From SZUA-146 sp963922815 (GTDB lineage: Bacteria > Pseudomonadota > Gammaproteobacteria > Steroidobacterales > SZUA-146): a stretch of DNA of 23,849 nucleotides. The notes beneath the pieces were generated by a model, which saw only the letters and a list, made by a program, of their open reading frames with translations, was not told where the DNA came from and made no database searches. Position numbers and translations under genes: made by a program. This document shows, in pieces, positions 15,150-23,849 of this stretch (within the stretch, counting starts at the first letter, position 1; each line of letters opens with the position of its first letter). The DNA lies in contig CAWUKD010000042.1 in the NCBI GenBank assembly GCA_963922815.1, forward strand, positions 1-23,849, in the 5' to 3' direction.

Positions 15150-15740
15150 ATGAGTGAACGCGCCAACGACCAGCTGCTGGTAGAGCGGGTACAACAAGGC
15201 GACAAGAAGGCTTTTGACATTCTGGTTCTGAAGTACCAGCACAAGATTGTCAATCTGGTTATGCGCTACGTTCGCGATCAGGCTGAAGCCCTCGATATAA
15301 CCCAGGAAGCGTTTATCAAGGCGTACCGGGCGTTGCCAAAGTTCCGCGGCGACAGCGCGTTTTATACCTGGCTCTACCGCATCGCGATTAACACCGCGAA
15401 GAATTTTCTGGTGGCCTCCAAACGGCGACCGCTGGACTACGATTTGGATTTGCAGGACCCGGAACAGTACGACATGCAGGCACGACTCAAGGAAACCGAT
15501 ACCCCTGAAGGGCTGTTGCTCACAGAAGAGATTCGGGAAACCGTGATGGAGGCCATCGACGCTCTACCGGAAGACCTGCGTACCGCCATTCTCCTGCGCG
15601 AGATGGAAGGTATGAGTTACGAAGAAATTGCAGAGACCATGAAGTGTCCGGTGGGCACCGTGCGATCTCGCATATTCAGGGCTCGCGAAGCCGTTGATAA
15701 ACGTTTGCGACCCATTTTGGCAGGAGGACTTGGCAAGTGA
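15150..15740 (+). CDS. rpoE: Extracytoplasmic-stress sigma factor RpoE (sigma-E/AlgU)
   Basis: RpoE directs RNA polymerase to envelope-stress genes and is held inactive by RseA. This is a 196-residue protein (E. coli 191). Region 2 includes DILVLKYQHKIVNLVMRYV and ALDITQEAFIKAYRALPKF. The region 2.3/2.4 stretch is FYTWLYRIAINTAKNFL. The region 4 helix-turn-helix has LPEDLRTAILLREMEGMSYEEIAETM and GTVRSRIFRARE. ATG 15150 is the family start and lies downstream of the sigma-E-type promoter at 15082-15108. The stop overlaps the rseA start (GTGA), so sigma and anti-sigma are probably made in a fixed ratio. Confidence 0.97.
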   Translation: MSERANDQLLVERVQQGDKKAFDILVLKYQHKIVNLVMRYVRDQAEALDITQEAFIKAYRALPKFRGDSAFYTWLYRIAINTAKNFLVASKRRPLDYDLDLQDPEQYDMQARLKETDTPEGLLLTEEIRETVMEAIDALPEDLRTAILLREMEGMSYEEIAETMKCPVGTVRSRIFRAREAVDKRLRPILAGGLGK

Positions 15741-16366
15741 CCGACCAGCTACACCAACAACTATCGGCATTCATTGATAACGAACTGACCGAAGAGGAAT
15801 GTTCGCTTTTCGTTCGTCGTTTGAGTAAAGACGATCAGCTCAGGGCGTCTGTGAGCCGTTATGCACTTATTGGCGATGCCATGCGCGGCGAGCTGCTGGC
15901 TGCCGATGTTCACGTGAGTGAGAATATCCGTGCCGCGATTGAAATCGATGCGCAGGAACAGGCACGTACCGGAACAACCGGCAGTGCCGCCTGGAGTCGC
16001 TGGTTGCGGCCGGTGAGCGGTCTGGCGGTAGCGGCAACCGTAGCCGCAGTTGCCGTTTTGTCGCTGCAGCAGGGGACAGATACGCCTGACTCCACAGAGT
16101 TTCCTTCGAGCACCGTAGCCGAGTTGAACGTTGATGATGGCGTTCCTCTCGTACCGATTGAGCTGTCAGGCTTCAGTCGGCCGGAAGTTCGCCCGGCATC
16201 GGTTATGCCTCAAAGTCGAATGGATCAGTATTTGATCCGCCACGGAAGTTACGTCAAGCGCATCGGTCAGCAGTCGCTGATGGGCGTGCGTGACATTGGT
16301 ACCTACACGCTGGTACCTGTGCCCGCACAAACTCAGGAGCAGACCGAGGCGGTGGCTCCGGAGTGA
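15737..16366 (+). CDS. rseA: Anti-sigma-E factor RseA/MucA
   Basis: RseA is a single-span inner-membrane protein whose cytoplasmic domain binds RpoE; stress-induced proteolysis frees the sigma. The 209-residue protein has the N-terminal sigma-binding domain (LSAFIDNELTEEE at 9-21, RYALIGDAMRGE at 41-52). One membrane helix lies at about 94-110. The periplasmic region has RMDQYLIRHGSYVKRIGQQ (161-179), like the MucA C-terminal RseB-binding segment. The start GTG 15737 overlaps the rpoE stop. No degS- or degP-like protease gene is in the window, so the proteases acting on it must be encoded elsewhere. Confidence 0.93.
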   Translation: MTDQLHQQLSAFIDNELTEEECSLFVRRLSKDDQLRASVSRYALIGDAMRGELLAADVHVSENIRAAIEIDAQEQARTGTTGSAAWSRWLRPVSGLAVAATVAAVAVLSLQQGTDTPDSTEFPSSTVAELNVDDGVPLVPIELSGFSRPEVRPASVMPQSRMDQYLIRHGSYVKRIGQQSLMGVRDIGTYTLVPVPAQTQEQTEAVAPE

Positions 16367-16371
16367 TATCC

Positions 16372-17349
16372 ATGGTTCCTCATTCTCGAGGTATCGCTCG
16401 TCGGTTCGCCGGCCTATTGGTGTTATCGGCCTGTGCGATAACGGCAAACGCCGATGAGTCAGCCCGTACCTGGCTGGAAAACATGGGAAAGGCCGTTGAC
16501 CAGCTCAACTATCGTGGCACTTTCGTGCATTCGCTGCACAACCAGATTGAAACCATGGAAGTCCTGCACAAACTCGAGCAGGGAAGAGTTTATGAGCGCA
16601 TGACGTCCCTGTCGGGCGCAGCCCGGGAGTTTGTGCGTCAGGGCGAAGAAATTCAGTGCATTCTTGAGGCTCGACAGGAGGTTGTCGTTGATCTTTGGCA
16701 GGATCAAAACCCGCTGTTGACGTCGCTGCCTCGCTATACCGACGAGCTGAGCAACTACTACGAATTTGAAGTGCTCCCCGGATCACGGCGCGTCGCAGGC
16801 AGGGAAACCATCGGCCTCGCTATTGTGCCCCGCGATCAGTATCGCTACGGATACCGGTTGTGGCTTGATCGGGAAACGACCATGCCGCTCATGAGCGATT
16901 CGGTCGACAGCGAAGGCAATCTGATTGAAACGTTGCAGTTCACGTCCATTGAATACAATCCGACGTTTGCCGAAAACGCGTTTCAGCCAACGCTGAATAC
17001 CCAGGACTTTAACTGGATCAAACCGGCCGGTGAGCCCAGTCGGCAGGGCCTGAGCAATACAACCTGGCACGCCGCCGATGTTCCAACCGGCTTCACACTG
17101 TCGGTGTCACGCGTTGAAGGTGATGGCGAGACGCGGGTGGAGCACCACGTTTATTCAGACGGTCTGGCAACGGTGTCTGTTTTCGCGGAACCGCGTTCAC
17201 CAGGCCAGGAAGGCATTAGTGGTTCGACCCGGCTGGGGGTGACCAATGCATTTGGCCGCCTCGAAGGCGACTTCCAGATTACGGTGGTCGGCGAAGTTCC
17301 TCCGGACACGGTGAAAGCAATCGGCAACGGGTTTCGACCACGAAAATAG
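16372..17349 (+). CDS. rseB: Periplasmic sigma-E regulator RseB/MucB
   Basis: RseB binds the periplasmic part of RseA and protects it from cleavage until it senses lipid-type stress signals. The 325-residue protein has a signal peptide ending near ANA at about residue 26. The lipoprotein-localisation-like N-terminal domain (NYRGTFVHS, MEVLHKLEQGRVYERMTSLSGAAREF) and the smaller C-terminal domain (from about residue 220) follow. ATG 16372 has GGAG at 16360-16363 and is preferred over GTG 16363, which would overlap the rseA stop. The gene order rpoE-rseA-rseB-rseC is the classical one. Confidence 0.94.
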   Translation: MVPHSRGIARRFAGLLVLSACAITANADESARTWLENMGKAVDQLNYRGTFVHSLHNQIETMEVLHKLEQGRVYERMTSLSGAAREFVRQGEEIQCILEARQEVVVDLWQDQNPLLTSLPRYTDELSNYYEFEVLPGSRRVAGRETIGLAIVPRDQYRYGYRLWLDRETTMPLMSDSVDSEGNLIETLQFTSIEYNPTFAENAFQPTLNTQDFNWIKPAGEPSRQGLSNTTWHAADVPTGFTLSVSRVEGDGETRVEHHVYSDGLATVSVFAEPRSPGQEGISGSTRLGVTNAFGRLEGDFQITVVGEVPPDTVKAIGNGFRPRK

Positions 17350-17453
17350 GCCTGGCTGGTTGAGCTATAAACTGCCGAGGTTTCGCTCAGGCAAGCATAC
17401 CGAGTCCTGACATTCAGCTTGACTCAACCCCGCAGACCCGATGCAATAGCCCC

Positions 17454-17903
17454 ATGTTATTCGAATGCGCAACGGTTACCGCCGTCTCCAGGTCCCGACT
17501 CACTTTGCAAAGCGTGCGAGGCAGTGCCTGTGAGCGCTGCGCTCGTGGTGAAGGCTGTGGTGGCGGAATCATTGGCAAGCTGGCGTTTCGGACGCAGCCG
17601 GTCCTTGAAATTGACGTGCCTGACGCGGGCGAGTTTGCTCCGGGGCAAACCGTTGAGCTCTCCGTGCCCGCCCAGCGGGTAATGGCGCTGGCTGCGCTGG
17701 TCTATCTGATCCCGCTGCTCGGGCTGCTTCTGGGCGCGCTGTCGGGTCAGTGGGCGTTTGGTTCGGATACAGCGGCGATACTGTCTGGCGCCACGGGTAT
17801 GGCGCTGGCGCTTTGGGTTATCAGAAAGCGCATAGAATCTGCACCGGAGCAGTGGCTCAGCCCTTCTGTCACTTCAGCAATCAAGGATCTCAATGAGCAG
17901 TGA
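17454..17903 (+). CDS. rseC: Sigma-E positive regulator RseC/MucC
   Basis: RseC is a small inner-membrane protein of the sigma-E cluster with a mild positive effect on RpoE activity and a reported link to SoxR reduction. In this 149-residue protein the N-terminal domain has the Cys motif C26-x2-C29-x5-C35 followed by GGG. Two membrane helices lie at about 78-95 and 105-123, and the C-terminus is short and charged. It starts at ATG 17454 after a 104-base gap from rseB. That gap contains distant arms GGTTGAG and CTCAACC but no clear promoter. The end overlaps the next gene by 11 bases. Confidence 0.9.
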   Translation: MLFECATVTAVSRSRLTLQSVRGSACERCARGEGCGGGIIGKLAFRTQPVLEIDVPDAGEFAPGQTVELSVPAQRVMALAALVYLIPLLGLLLGALSGQWAFGSDTAAILSGATGMALALWVIRKRIESAPEQWLSPSVTSAIKDLNEQ

Positions 17904-18144
17904 CCCAAGGCTTACGGTGTACAGCAGGCGGGGGTGTCCGGCCTGTGAAGATATGATCGCCGAGCTGGAATTTACCCCGTTTAGCCAGTCGTTGCCGCTC
18001 ACGGTTGTTGACGTGGACACGGATCCTGAACTCACCCGGCTGTACGGGTGGCACGTGCCTGTATTGATGTTCAATGACACCGAGGTTTGCCGGCACACAC
18101 TTGATCTGGCGAAACTTCGCGACTGCCTCTCAAAACCGGGTTAA
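17893..18144 (+). CDS. Glutaredoxin-like thiol protein (DUF836 type)
   Basis: This 83-residue thioredoxin-fold protein begins with strand LTVYSRRG and the redox motif CPAC (C15-C18). VPVLMFND (about 55-62), which includes the cis-proline Val-Pro, is characteristic of the fold. Proteins of this type act in thiol-disulfide exchange; the specific partner is unknown. It overlaps rseC by 11 bases and ends 71 bases before lepA. In related genomes, as I recall, a protease gene (mucD/degP) lies around here; it is missing. The cysteine-rich start of RseC next door makes a redox partnership conceivable but speculative. Confidence 0.85.
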   Translation: MSSDPRLTVYSRRGCPACEDMIAELEFTPFSQSLPLTVVDVDTDPELTRLYGWHVPVLMFNDTEVCRHTLDLAKLRDCLSKPG

Positions 18145-18172
18145 ATTGCACCCGCCGCACGCGTGTTACGTA

Positions 18173-18178
18173 TATAAT
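18173..18178 (+). promoter_or_regulatory. Perfect -10 hexamer ahead of lepA
   Basis: A consensus TATAAT lies 37 bases before the lepA ATG. The nearest -35-like element, TTGCAC at 18146-18151, is 21 bases away, which is too far for a normal sigma-70 promoter, and no better one is visible. A promoter for the lepA-lepB-rnc-era-recO-acpS block is plausible here. Confidence 0.45.
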
Positions 18179-18215
18179 GCAGCCGCCCCTTGCTGCGACG
18201 TAAACCCCTAATTAA

Positions 18216-20006
<1,791 letters not shown>

Positions 20007-20011
20007 CGCTG

Positions 20012-20749
20012 ATGGGATTCTCCTGGTTTCTGCTGTGTGTTTGCCTGGCATGTGGCTCAATCTGGCTGGGTTGGAAATGGCATCTTCGCGGTCAGGTTAC
20101 GCGGCTGCCGCTTTGGGTCGACCTGAGTCGCACCATTTTTTCAGTATTTCTGTTCCTGCTGCTGGTTCGATCCTTTGTGCTCGAACCGTACAGGGTTCCG
20201 TCTGAATCGATGATGCCTACACTGCACAGCGGCGACTATATCGTGGTGCAGAAGTTTCGGTATGGACTGCGGCTGCCGATTATCAACAGTCAGGTTATTC
20301 CTACAGGACGACCCGGTCGAGGTGATGTGGTTGCCTTTCGTAAGCCGGGTGATGAGTCCAGGCACTACGTGAAACGCGTGGTAGGGCTGCCAGGTGACCG
20401 ACTTTTTTATCGCAATAAAACTCTGCGCATAAATGGAGAGCCCGTTTCGTTGACATTTATTGACAGCCAGGAAACGGAGTCTGGCAGCGAGCAGGTGCTG
20501 GCCATTGAACGCATTGGCGGCGTGACGCATCAAATTATTCACCAGCGTTCGTCGGCCGCCGAGATCGATGAGTTTGAAAAAACCATCCCCGAGGCGCACT
20601 ATTTCGTGATGGGGGACAATCGTGATAACAGCCAGGACAGTCGTGACCCTGAAGTTGGATTGGTTCCGTATGCCAATCTGGTGGGCAAGGCGAGTCGGGT
20701 TTGGATGAATCTGCACGAATTTTCACGTGCTGGTACAAAAATACAGTGA
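20012..20749 (+). CDS. lepB: Signal peptidase I
   Basis: LepB removes signal peptides from exported proteins at the periplasmic face of the inner membrane. The 245-residue protein has two N-terminal hydrophobic segments (about 3-20 and 42-57). The catalytic Ser is S66 in PSESMMPTL (usually PSGSMMPTL), the general-base Lys is K121 in YVKRVVGLPGDR, and box E is MGDNRDNSQDSR. The middle region is shorter than in E. coli LepB (324). ATG 20012 follows lepA by 5 bases. The signal peptides of RseB, NlpD and the OmpA-like protein are natural substrate types (NlpD via the lipoprotein peptidase instead). Confidence 0.97.
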   Translation: MGFSWFLLCVCLACGSIWLGWKWHLRGQVTRLPLWVDLSRTIFSVFLFLLLVRSFVLEPYRVPSESMMPTLHSGDYIVVQKFRYGLRLPIINSQVIPTGRPGRGDVVAFRKPGDESRHYVKRVVGLPGDRLFYRNKTLRINGEPVSLTFIDSQETESGSEQVLAIERIGGVTHQIIHQRSSAAEIDEFEKTIPEAHYFVMGDNRDNSQDSRDPEVGLVPYANLVGKASRVWMNLHEFSRAGTKIQ

Positions 20750-20762
20750 GGAGACAGTTCCA

Positions 20763-21131
20763 ATGAGACACAAGCAGCAAGGTATGACGCTTATCGGCTG
20801 GGTTGGTACAATTGCCATCGTATTGCTTCTAGCTCTGGCAGCAATCCGCCTGGCCCCGGTTTATTTGCAGTATTTCAGAATAGCCGATGTTATTCGTGAT
20901 ATTCCTCTGCAAATGCAGAACGAAAATAACATTACGCCGACTACCATTCGCACCTATATTGATAAGCGATTTGATATCGAGGCGGTCACGGTGGTGACAT
21001 CCAAAGACGCAAAAATCACGCGTCAGGGCGATAACTTTATCGTTACCGTCGATTACGATCACGTGGTTCCCTACCTCGGCAACGTCAATTTCATGGTCGA
21101 CTTTAATACGTCGTCCAAGGTAAATCGTTGA
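20763..21131 (+). CDS. DUF4845 membrane-anchored protein
   Basis: This 122-residue protein begins with a short basic segment, then one membrane helix (about 8-30), RLAPVYL, and a soluble domain of about 90 residues. This is the DUF4845 layout commonly found between lepB and rnc in gammaproteobacteria; its function is unknown. The start MRHKQQG-MTLIGW resembles a class III (prepilin) signal but lacks the Glu at mature position 5. GGAG precedes ATG 20763, which is better than the in-frame upstream start at 20727 inside lepB. The stop overlaps the rnc TTG start. Confidence 0.82.
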   Translation: MRHKQQGMTLIGWVGTIAIVLLLALAAIRLAPVYLQYFRIADVIRDIPLQMQNENNITPTTIRTYIDKRFDIEAVTVVTSKDAKITRQGDNFIVTVDYDHVVPYLGNVNFMVDFNTSSKVNR

Positions 21132-21814
21132 TCAAACCTTTGCGACAACTTGCCGGGAAGCTATCGATAGAATCCGTTCAGGAAGACCTTCTGCAGTCTG
21201 CGCTAACCCATAGAAGTGCCGGTTCGGACAATAATGAACGGCTTGAATTTCTTGGGGACGCCATTCTCGGTTTCGTCGTAGCGGCACGAATTTTCAAGGC
21301 GAAAGACGCTGCTGCCGAAGGCGACATGAGTCGAATTCGTGCGGCGCTCGTGCGCAAGGAGACCCTGGCCGATATTGCCCAGGAGTGGGATATCGGCAGC
21401 TATCTTCGACTCGGAAGCGGTGAGCTTAAAAGTGGAGGATACCGCCGTGCCTCAATACTGGCCGATACCGTTGAAGCCCTGATTGGCGCGACCTATCTGG
21501 ACCAGGGGCTCCCGGCCGCAGAAACGCTGATCGAAACGCTGTTTGGTGAACGCCTGACGAGGCTGGCTACCACGGCCGTGGTAAAGGACGCGAAAAGCCG
21601 TTTGCAGGAATACGTGCAGTCGATAGGCGCCGCGTTACCCAACTATCGCATTGTCAGTGAAATTGGACCCGCGCATCAGCGCTGGTTTGAAGTGGAATGT
21701 GTGCTGCCGGCTCAGGACCTGTCCGTAACGGGCAGCGGCAAGAGTCGCAGAATCGCCGAACAGGCTGCAGCGGAGCTAGCGCTGGAACAACTGGCAGAGG
21801 AAGTGAAAGAGTGA
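21128..21814 (+). CDS. rnc: Ribonuclease III
   Basis: RNase III cleaves double-stranded RNA in rRNA processing and mRNA control. The 228-residue protein (E. coli 226) has the signature NERLEFLGDAIL with metal ligands E40 and D44, then LADTVEALIGATYLD with D113 and E116, and a C-terminal double-stranded-RNA-binding domain from about 150. The start is TTG 21128, overlapping the preceding stop as TTGA; no ATG or GTG lies near the expected N-terminus. A TTG start without a clear Shine-Dalgarno implies low, coupled translation. era follows with a GTGA overlap. Confidence 0.96.
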   Translation: MIKPLRQLAGKLSIESVQEDLLQSALTHRSAGSDNNERLEFLGDAILGFVVAARIFKAKDAAAEGDMSRIRAALVRKETLADIAQEWDIGSYLRLGSGELKSGGYRRASILADTVEALIGATYLDQGLPAAETLIETLFGERLTRLATTAVVKDAKSRLQEYVQSIGAALPNYRIVSEIGPAHQRWFEVECVLPAQDLSVTGSGKSRRIAEQAAAELALEQLAEEVKE

Positions 21815-22710
21815 ATGACCGCACGATGCGATGCGGTTTTGCCGCAATAGTTGGGCGACCGAACGTTGGCAAGTCTACGCTGCTGAACCGGATACTCGGA
21901 AAGAAAGTCAGTATCGTCACGCCAAAGCCCCAAACCACCCGGCACCGGATTCTCGGCGTCAAAACACTGGGTGAAACCCAGATACTTTTTGTTGATACGC
22001 CCGGACTTCAGATCAAGGGGCGTCGTGCTATCGACAGAGTCATGAATCGTAATGCCGAACAGTCGATGAACGATGCCGATGTCATTGTCTTTATTTGCGA
22101 ATTTGGCAGCTGGAAAGACAGCGATGAAAACGTGCTTAAAGCCATACGGGAATCAGGTCGTCCTGCGCTCGCTGTAATCAACAAGATTGACAAGGCGTCT
22201 GGCAGGCTTGCACTGCTGCCGGCGTTACAGAAGCTTTCGGAACGGCACGACTTCGACGCGGTGTTCCCGATGTCGGCGTTGAACGGTGACAATCTGGATG
22301 CCCTTGGCAAATATCTGGCTGAGAACCTGCCGGAAGGTCCCTGGTTGTATCCGGACGATGCCGAAACAGATAAAGACGATCGGTTTCGCGCGGCTGAAAT
22401 TATCCGCGAAAAGCTCATGATGGAACTTCAGCAAGAGCTGCCCTATGGGCTGGCTGTTGAAATCGAAAGCTGGGAATTCCAGGATGATCAGCTGTCGATT
22501 GCCGCTACGATCTGGCTCGACCGCGACAGTCAGAAGCCGATTCTCATTGGTAAGAGCGGAGCGCGTCTCAAGAAGATCGGAACGTCTGCCCGCAAAGATC
22601 TGATCAAGCTCGTGGGTGGCAGGGTGCATTTGCAGCTCTGGGCCAAGACCCGGAAGAACTGGTCAGATGATGCCCGGCTGCTCAAGTCTCTGGGTTATGA
22701 AGCGCAGTGA
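21811..22710 (+). CDS. era: GTPase Era
   Basis: Era is an essential GTPase that binds the 3' end of 16S rRNA during small-subunit assembly. The 299-residue protein (E. coli 301) has G1 GRPNVGKST, G2 QTTRHR, G3 DTPG, G4 NKID, and a C-terminal KH domain with ILIGKSGARLKKIG. The GTG at 21811 overlaps the rnc stop and has GAGG about 10 bases upstream; ATG 21826 is a less likely alternative. The frame stays open further up inside rnc, but that part encodes nothing Era-like. recO starts with a 4-base overlap. Confidence 0.97.
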   Translation: MNDRTMRCGFAAIVGRPNVGKSTLLNRILGKKVSIVTPKPQTTRHRILGVKTLGETQILFVDTPGLQIKGRRAIDRVMNRNAEQSMNDADVIVFICEFGSWKDSDENVLKAIRESGRPALAVINKIDKASGRLALLPALQKLSERHDFDAVFPMSALNGDNLDALGKYLAENLPEGPWLYPDDAETDKDDRFRAAEIIREKLMMELQQELPYGLAVEIESWEFQDDQLSIAATIWLDRDSQKPILIGKSGARLKKIGTSARKDLIKLVGGRVHLQLWAKTRKNWSDDARLLKSLGYEAQ

Positions 22711-23459
22711 GTGACCGCCAGAAGGTTGCACTAACGCCAGGCTATTTACTGCATGCCCGGCCTTATCGGGATTCGAGCGTTATTGCCGAGTTTTTTACAC
22801 AGGAATACGGGCGCGTGTCTCTTGTGGCCAGAGGCGCCAGAGGCCCCAAGTCCAGAATGAAAGGGCAGTTACGTCCGTTTCAGAGGTGTCTTGTGTCGTG
22901 GGTTTTGCGCGGTTCACTGGGTACACTTACCGGGATAGAAGCGGATGCTGGTGTTATCGCGAGCCTCCCTCGCCGCGTGCTCTCGGCGTACTACGTCAAC
23001 GAACTCATTATTCGCGCCCTTCGCCCTGGCGATAGTCAGGCAGAAGTGTTTGATCGGTACGTACGTTTCTTTGACGAACTGGAAGCGGGCAATGAGATGA
23101 CCGTACTGCGATTGTTTGAGCGCGATTTGCTGGAGTACCTCGGTTACGGACTGTTGCTTGATCGAACGCGATCAGGGCAGGTCGTCACCAGAGATCAACA
23201 CTATCGTTTTGATGTAATGGAAGGCCCTGAAGAAGCATTGCCCGGACCAATGACATTGGCTGGAAGCAGTTTGCTGGATCTGTTCAGCGGCACCTTCGAA
23301 TCGCCGGGCAGCCTGTCTGACGCCAAACGGATTCTGCGCCAGGCGCTGGATCTTCACCTCGGCGTAGCCGACTCCAAAGTCCGGCAGGTTCTGGTTGCCA
23401 TGCAGGCCCATCGCAGGGAGTGGAGTCAGAGTACAGCGAGTGACACAGGTGACGCATGA
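22707..23459 (+). CDS. recO: DNA repair protein RecO
   Basis: RecO works with RecR (and RecF) to load RecA on SSB-coated single-stranded DNA. The 250-residue protein (E. coli 242) has an N-terminal OB fold (GYLLHARPYRDSSVIAEFF, YGRVSLVARGARGPKS) and a helical C-terminal part with LRLFERDLLEYLGYG. The GTG at 22707 overlaps the era stop (GTGA). Its position after era is the conserved one. The next gene is acpS, with the usual pdxJ missing between them. Confidence 0.95.
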   Translation: MSDRQKVALTPGYLLHARPYRDSSVIAEFFTQEYGRVSLVARGARGPKSRMKGQLRPFQRCLVSWVLRGSLGTLTGIEADAGVIASLPRRVLSAYYVNELIIRALRPGDSQAEVFDRYVRFFDELEAGNEMTVLRLFERDLLEYLGYGLLLDRTRSGQVVTRDQHYRFDVMEGPEEALPGPMTLAGSSLLDLFSGTFESPGSLSDAKRILRQALDLHLGVADSKVRQVLVAMQAHRREWSQSTASDTGDA

Positions 23460-23836
23460 TATTTGGCATTGGCACTGACATATTGAGAACCGAACGAATC
23501 GAGCGCGCTTATGCGCGGTTTGGAGACCGGTTTGCTCGACGAATTTTGATGCCGGGCGAGCTCGAAGGGTTTCACAAAACCAAACACGCGGTGCGATTCC
23601 TCGGCATGCGTTTTGCGGCCAAAGAGGCCATTGTCAAAGCGATGGGCACGGGCTTCGCTCACGGTGTCTGGGTGCGAGACGTCGGCGTTCAGCCCAATCC
23701 ACTTGGGCGCCCTGATATTGTGTTTTCCGAGCGCGGCCTGAAGAAATGTCGCGAACTGGGCGTTGGAGAGGGTTACCTCACGTTGAGCGATGAAGGCGGT
23801 TTCATCGTTGCCAACGCAATACTACTGCGCGCGTGA
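23456..23836 (+). CDS. acpS: Holo-[acyl-carrier-protein] synthase
   Basis: AcpS transfers 4'-phosphopantetheine from coenzyme A to acyl carrier protein, activating fatty-acid synthesis. The 126-residue protein matches E. coli in length. It has GIGTDI with the magnesium ligand D8, and RFAAKEAIVKAMGTG with E57. The C-terminal HVS-like strand region is LTLSDEGGFIVANAILL, where the usual Ser-His pair reads Ser-Asp. ATG 23456 overlaps the recO stop (ATGA). It is the last gene in the window, ending 13 bases from the edge, and no terminator is visible. Confidence 0.96.
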   Translation: MIFGIGTDILRTERIERAYARFGDRFARRILMPGELEGFHKTKHAVRFLGMRFAAKEAIVKAMGTGFAHGVWVRDVGVQPNPLGRPDIVFSERGLKKCRELGVGEGYLTLSDEGGFIVANAILLRA

Positions 23837-23849
23837 CGGGTCGTAGAAA

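Overview
The window is a dense, moderately GC-rich stretch of bacterial chromosome made almost entirely of core housekeeping genes. Gene content and order point to a gammaproteobacterium: surE-pcm-yqaA-nlpD; recJ then prfB-lysS; an sdhCDAB-sdhE cluster; and rpoE-rseABC followed by lepA-lepB-rnc-era-recO-acpS. I cannot place it below class from sequence alone. No mobile element, CRISPR array, rRNA or tRNA is visible, and no stretch over 300 bases lacks a plausible gene, although the 14.45-15.15 kb stretch is only moderately supported as coding.

Layout. Positions 1-60 hold two GC-rich hairpins downstream of a minus-strand Smr-domain gene (62-580). Divergent from it, 689-3400 is a tight operon for damage repair and envelope functions: SurE nucleotidase, Pcm protein-repair methyltransferase, the YqaA membrane protein and an NlpD-type lipoprotein. 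From 3.4 to 10.4 kb, single minus-strand genes (Mth938-type protein, OmpA-family protein with calcium-binding-type repeats, YgfZ) alternate with plus-strand recJ and prfB-lysS. prfB carries the classical programmed +1 frameshift.

From 10.5 kb to the end everything runs on the plus strand. First comes a small SDHAF4-type (DUF1674) protein, then succinate dehydrogenase sdhCDAB, SdhE (the FAD-insertion factor) and a YgfX-like membrane protein. Both kinds of SdhA maturation factor therefore bracket the complex they serve. Next is the envelope-stress sigma factor RpoE with RseA, RseB and RseC. It is preceded by a convincing sigma-E-type autoregulatory promoter (GAACTT-N16-TCTAT) and a 12-bp perfect palindrome just before the start codon. 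A glutaredoxin-like gene, lepA, lepB, a DUF4845 gene, rnc, era, recO and acpS follow, mostly with 4-base stop/start overlaps that suggest translational coupling.

The points most worth a second look are organisational. There is no rpoS after nlpD, no nadB or mucD/degP in the sigma-E cluster, and no pdxJ between recO and acpS. The YgfX-like protein appears to carry an internal insert, and the sdh operon carries two assembly factors. I do not see evidence for an undescribed system such as a defence, secretion or biosynthetic island; this is ordinary core genome with some lineage-specific rearrangement.
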